Source: Litomosoides sigmodontis (taxonomy: Eukaryota > Nematoda > Chromadorea > Rhabditida > Onchocercidae). From it: 64,000 bases of DNA. Numbering within the stretch: the stretch's first letter is position 1; each line of letters opens with the position of its first letter. The notes beneath the pieces were generated by a model that saw nothing but the letters and a program-made list of their open reading frames with translations, was not told where the DNA came from and did not search any database. This document shows positions 57,001-64,000 of the stretch, in pieces. A program made the translations under genes and the position numbers. The DNA lies in assembly GCA_963070105.1 (NCBI GenBank), contig OY718805.1:4646001-4710000 (forward strand). The letters run 5' to 3'.

Positions 57001-58186
57001 CTACTATGCTTTTTACAGTGAAAGAGAAACGAAGTATGAAATGCCGCGGAAAGACGTTTTTGGAACGAAACTCATGATGAGGTCAAAAGGCATGATGAGG
57101 TCAAACTGTCTGTCTTAGTGCAAAGAATTGGTTATGTGTCCCTCAGTGACCTCATTGTAATTCGTTTCACGTCCACTTGCACTTGCAGGTTAAATTCTTC
57201 CGGACGTATTCATATGGTGCCAGCATCGTTGAACGGCCGTTTTGTGATACGTTTTTGTGTTTGCGCTGAGCACGCCACTGAGAGAGACATTCAAGTTGCT
57301 TACGATTTAATTTCACAAACAGCTCGACACATCTACCGTACCATTTCCATTCTCCCACTTCATCTTTCTGCTAGATGTTGCAACTAATTAATGTCAAATA
57401 AGTCATACAAACTATTCCTTTCAATCAGATCATATCAGATCAAAGTCGTCTATATTAATTAGAAATATTGGATGCAACAAATTATGAAATAATTTATTTC
57501 CTCTAAACAAGCGTTCATTAGCAATCTAACAAACCATGAACACAAACAAAGTTATCGAAATATCTTGCACAAAGATCACTACTAGAAAGAACACTACTGG
57601 AATGATTCAAAGTTTTCTTAGATTTTAAATATGTCATGTGTAAGAAATTAAATTCAAAGTTTTGCAGAAAATTCGGTTTCATGTCCACTTGTTGAAGACG
57701 ACGAATTGGAAACAACAGAAGGGAAAAAGAAAGACACTGAACAGATAAGTGACACTTCCGTTTGCAAAACTCAAAAATAATAAAAGAAAGAGGAGGAAAT
57801 TTTGCAAATGTTTAATTTACTATTTACCAAATAGAATTTTAGGAATCTAACCAAAAGGTCTGCGATAAAAATGAATTTTTGAAGCGAAAAGAGGAAGTGA
57901 CATTAACACAAAAACGCTCATTTCTTGTTCGAATGGTTTCCGATCCAAAGTTTTATAATCCAAAAATTGTGCATCCTCTAACTATCACAGGTTTCCGAAA
58001 AATGAACGAAGATGTTAATCGAGATCTCTCCTTACGGTGCGACTACTCATTTTTATTGTAGAAGTTGCTCTAACAAATAAAATGATCACTTTTGAAAAAC
58101 TAATTTTCAGGCAAGCCATTGGTAGATCAAAGCAAGTTACTGGTTTGGAATATTTAAGTGGTGAGAATGCCTCAAATAATTTATGA
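54077..58186 (+). CDS. tdc-1: Tyrosine decarboxylase, complete, with C-terminal extension
   Basis: PLP enzyme converting tyrosine to tyramine, the precursor of octopamine, in invertebrate neurons. Fourteen exons: 54077-54104, 54208-54419, 54646-54759, 54833-54955, 55106-55240, 55383-55493, 55671-55933, 56168-56238, 56443-56561, 56844-56980, 57189-57337, 57668-57759, 57843-58036, 58111-58186; all phases agree, giving 607 residues. Group II decarboxylase motifs: [28 protein letters not shown] (His206), HVD (Asp285), PLP lysine in NPNK (Lys317), DPLYLQH (Tyr346), [20 protein letters not shown]. His in AHSS and the loop Tyr favour a decarboxylase over an aldehyde synthase. The tail peptide [20 protein letters not shown] is shared with insect Tdc and not with AADC, which decides the call. 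Usually DAAYAGSA, the region after Asp285 is GAYGGSA here. Reading through the donor at 57338 gives an alternative stop at 57387 and a 503-residue form without the tail. AATAAA overlaps the stop codon. Confidence 0.93.
57073..57105. repeat. Two tandem copies of an 18-bp unit
   Basis: CATGATGAGGTCAAA occurs at 57073-57087 and again at 57091-57105, in the intron between exons 10 and 11 of tyrosine decarboxylase. Confidence 0.85.
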
Positions 58187-61100
58187 ATAAAGTATATTTT
58201 AAAAAAAATAATGTTAATTGACTCATGCAAATTAGCCTAGAATATTTAATATACTAAAGTAGGCTGCTCTTTTAACATGTTGGAAATGTCTGATTTAATA
58301 AACTTTTTTCCGGTAGTTTGAGGCAAGCCAAAAATATTGTTTTGGATTTTTTTCATTGATAAAAGCAAACATGTGATTATTGTGATTCTTTGAAGTATGT
58401 TTAAGATGACGTTAACACAACAAGCTCATCATCAGGACCATTACTGGAAGATCCTGTTCATTCACCAAATTCAACCAGAAATTAGAGAAGACGAAAGCTG
58501 GAGCACCTTGATAATTTAATTTTAATCCATGTAGCCAATCATACTTAAAAGCGAGACAGTTTCTTCCTCTTAATGACAAAATCTTTTCAGTTCCTTTCAT
58601 CTTTAATTGAAATTGAAATCCAAATTTGAAACTTTCGCAGAAACAATTTTTTTTTACCCTGTTTTAGTACCCGATGCAAACAGCAGTAGCAGTACTCATC
58701 AAACTTAGCATAGATAGATCATTCAATTGCAATATGAAAGTGTCAGCGATGGCTTAATTTTAATTATGAAAAATTTTTTAAATTCTTGCTGAATAAATTA
58801 CTTTTGCTGTTGCAAGAAGTACACAAATTACGATTATGCGCATAATTATTAGACTTGTAAACTGCCATAAGGATGTAGCTAATAAAAAGCTTCGAAAAGC
58901 TCATCAAAGAAACGGTGTAAGAGGATTTCTAATCGGAATTATTTAAAGACCTTGGCTCGTGCGTGAATTTTCCTCCGCAAAATTTGCTATTGCAATTCAT
59001 TTTGATATTTGCTGCTGACATTCTGGCACTGCTCGACGATTCAATTAATGCATCTCTTCATGTATCTCACTTTATGCTTGAATATGAAAACTCATGTTCT
59101 TTACAGATCCTAACTAATTGTTAATGTGGGAATGTATAAGATGTAAATCGTCTTTTACTTTCATACAGAGCACACGCTAATTATACATTCACTTGGACAA
59201 TTATAGTACTTTTTGCTGTATGGATCACCAAAGCATGAAACCTCATAATTTATAGAACATTATGAGCTTGAAGCGTAGTAAATGAAAGGAAATAAAATAA
59301 TGACAAGCAAAAGCTATTCCAGTTAGTTTCCGTCTCGAAAAATAAGTTGTAAATTACGTGACCTTTTTGCACCACTATTTTTTGTTGAGCATATAGTTGA
59401 TTGTGATTTTACTTAGAGTCTATGTGACACAGAAAATAAGTAGGGAAAGGATATATTCAAGAGAAAGCCTAACAATGAAATAAAACAACACTACCATTAA
59501 GACCAGGAAGAAATCTGAAGCGTGGCTAACATCGATAAAGCTCATATCTTTGATACTCGCATATTCAATGTATAAGTGAATGAAGCAAATTTCAGGACGA
59601 ATGAAATACAGGGTTTTGGTTATTTAAAACATGATTTCTTCGATGAGCTGTCAAGACAAAATGTGTTTTGGACCGAACTTTTAAACTTGAAAACAAGACA
59701 AGGCATTACTTTCACAACCATTTGCACTGAGAGGATAGCAATTTCGACTGGTAATCACCATGTTTAACAAATTGTTCCTTAATACTTCATATAATAAGTT
59801 CATGTGTCATTTAATCCTTAAAACACAAAATTCAATAAATGTCGACCAAAAAAATAGCACTGAAAATCCAAGCATTCTATTGGAGAAAGTACTAATCCCT
59901 GAAAACCGAGTAATAAGAGGATAACCACTTTTTCTTTATTCCATTGCATTATGAATTTCACAAACAACCAACTAGACTCGAGATAACAGAGCATTACACG
60001 TTTAATTCAAATGTCCTAAATCCCAAAATGTCCCACATGTGATCTTTTGATGGCATTTGCACACGATGATTAAGATGCTTCAGTAAGGCAGCTGCTATGC
60101 ATGTCAAAAAAAACAACAGAATTACAGACTTCAAAGCAGACTTCACAATGTTTTGAATCTTCGCTCAAGATCGGCTACCGTATAAATGAAGGAAAAAGAC
60201 AGGTAGTGAACTTAACAAATAGGACTTCAACATTGACGTTATTTCTAACGATATCTTTGCTAATTACCAGTCTCATGCACTTATTTTGATCTCAGCTTAC
60301 CAAAGAGTATTCAGATATGCAGATAATTTCAAAATCTAAACAGTGGAATGCACACGTTTCATACTAACACAATGCATGATGGCTTTGCCATATATATTTT
60401 GCATCTTTGGTGTTCTAATCTCCCAATAAAATCCATATCTTATAATTGCGGCATTTATGCTTAAAAAAAGTAAAAAACAAAACCAATGCAATAGAGTGCA
60501 TTGGTTTTGTTTTTAAATCAATGAAAAATCATGAGATCAGTACTAGCTAAAATTTCTTGAAATTTCGAACTGTTCTCGGTATGGGCCACATTTTTGAACA
60601 AAGTAACACTGTACTAATAAAATGACCAATAAACAGTGGAGCAAAAATAAATGCAAACAATCAACGTAAACATGAAAAAAGGAGACATGAAAAATATCGA
60701 CTAAAAGAAAAAAGAAATGCTCCAAAAATTGTTGAGAAAATCATTGCCCTGCTTGCATAACATTCTGACCTTGCATGATTTGAGAATGTGATTGAGAGAC
60801 TAAAAAAATTTATAAATTTTTCTCCATACACTCGTACGTTAAAATGTACAACCAAAACTTTAATGCTTCCGATTACAATATCAAACGTAAGATTTTATGA
60901 CGTAATTAGCCTATCAAACGAAGCATTTTTAATGCCTATTCCTTACTGAATTTTTTCCATGTCAAACCCAACACATAAAATGAGACCTAGTATACTTGAA
61001 AAAATCTGAAGACACCAAAACAGCTTGATTCCGTTAATCCCACGGAATGCAGAATGATGCACTGCCTTTGAATTGCTGAGCACATATAACAGCGGAAAAC

Positions 61101-61195
61101 AATTCAATGGAAAAAACCAATTCGGTAAAGACGATCAGTGCTTTCTTCGTATCTTTGAAGCACGATGAGTCAATTTTACAAACATTCAAACTTAC
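58187..61195. other. Convergent 3-kb intergenic region
   Basis: Between the end of tyrosine decarboxylase (plus) and the last certain CARM1 exon (minus). It is AT-rich. The right part probably holds the final CARM1 exon(s) and 3' UTR, because exon 61196-61387 ends in a strong donor (GTAAGT) rather than a stop. Possible acceptors on the minus strand are near 61078 and 61006, each opening a short frame. It contains the hairpin at 60473-60514. Nothing else recognised. Confidence 0.5.
60473..60514. repeat. Perfect 18-bp inverted repeat with 6-base loop
   Basis: AAAAACAAAACCAATGCA (60473-60490), loop ATAGAG, then its exact reverse complement (60497-60514). It would form an uninterrupted 18-bp hairpin in either transcript. 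Confidence 0.9.
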
Positions 61196-63998
<2,803 letters not shown>

Positions 63999-64000
63999 TA

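Overview
This window is nuclear DNA from an invertebrate, almost certainly a nematode. The genes are AT-rich and split into many short exons, with GT..AG introns of about 50-400 bp. The gene set fits a worm: a nematode-type LACT serine beta-lactamase-like protein, a small stand-alone tyrosine phosphatase of the kind expanded in nematodes, and tyrosine decarboxylase (the first enzyme of invertebrate tyramine/octopamine synthesis). No bacterial, viral or transposase genes, no CRISPR array and no convincing tRNA or rRNA were seen. All exon models below were built by hand from reading frame, splice signals and intron phase.

Layout from left to right. (1) 148-2438, minus: 5' part of the glucosidase II beta subunit; its C-terminal part lies off the left edge. 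(2) 3271-5324, plus: a cytoplasmic protein tyrosine phosphatase with one apparent frame break. (3) 5777-9052, minus: a complete eight-exon LACT gene. (4) 9665-11823, plus: an uncharacterised protein with a possible Cys/Asp-x-His protease-like signature. (5) 11930-13046, minus: an unrecognised five-exon gene, head to head with the next. (6) 13402-25883, plus: the proteasome activator PA200/PSME4, a roughly 30-exon HEAT-repeat protein. (7) 26479-28129, plus: a complete five-exon gene for an unrecognised 167-residue protein, with a likely trans-splice acceptor just before its ATG. (8) 28916-45672, minus: a 17-kb type III receptor tyrosine phosphatase of the DEP-1/PTPRJ class, with fibronectin III ectodomain, one membrane span and one catalytic domain. 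(9) 45673-54076: about 8.4 kb without a recognisable gene, carrying most of the microsatellites. (10) 54077-58186, plus: tyrosine decarboxylase, 14 exons, 607 residues, including the arthropod-like C-terminal tail. (11) 61196-63990, minus: CARM1/PRMT4 arginine methyltransferase, whose 5' end lies off the right edge.

The genes do not form one pathway. They are mostly housekeeping (ER glycoprotein quality control, proteasome activation, histone arginine methylation) with signalling (two PTPs) and neurotransmitter synthesis mixed in. Several pairs are head to head (glucosidase/PTP, LACT/gene 4, gene 5/PSME4) and could share promoters.

Items most worth a second look: the uncharacterised protein at 9665-11823; a phase-consistent secreted-protein candidate nested in a receptor-PTP intron (36944-37979); a protein-like plus-strand exon at 34814-34980; three one-base frame breaks in the two PTP genes; and a perfect 18-bp hairpin at 60473-60514. 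I cannot say from sequence alone whether any of these is truly new.
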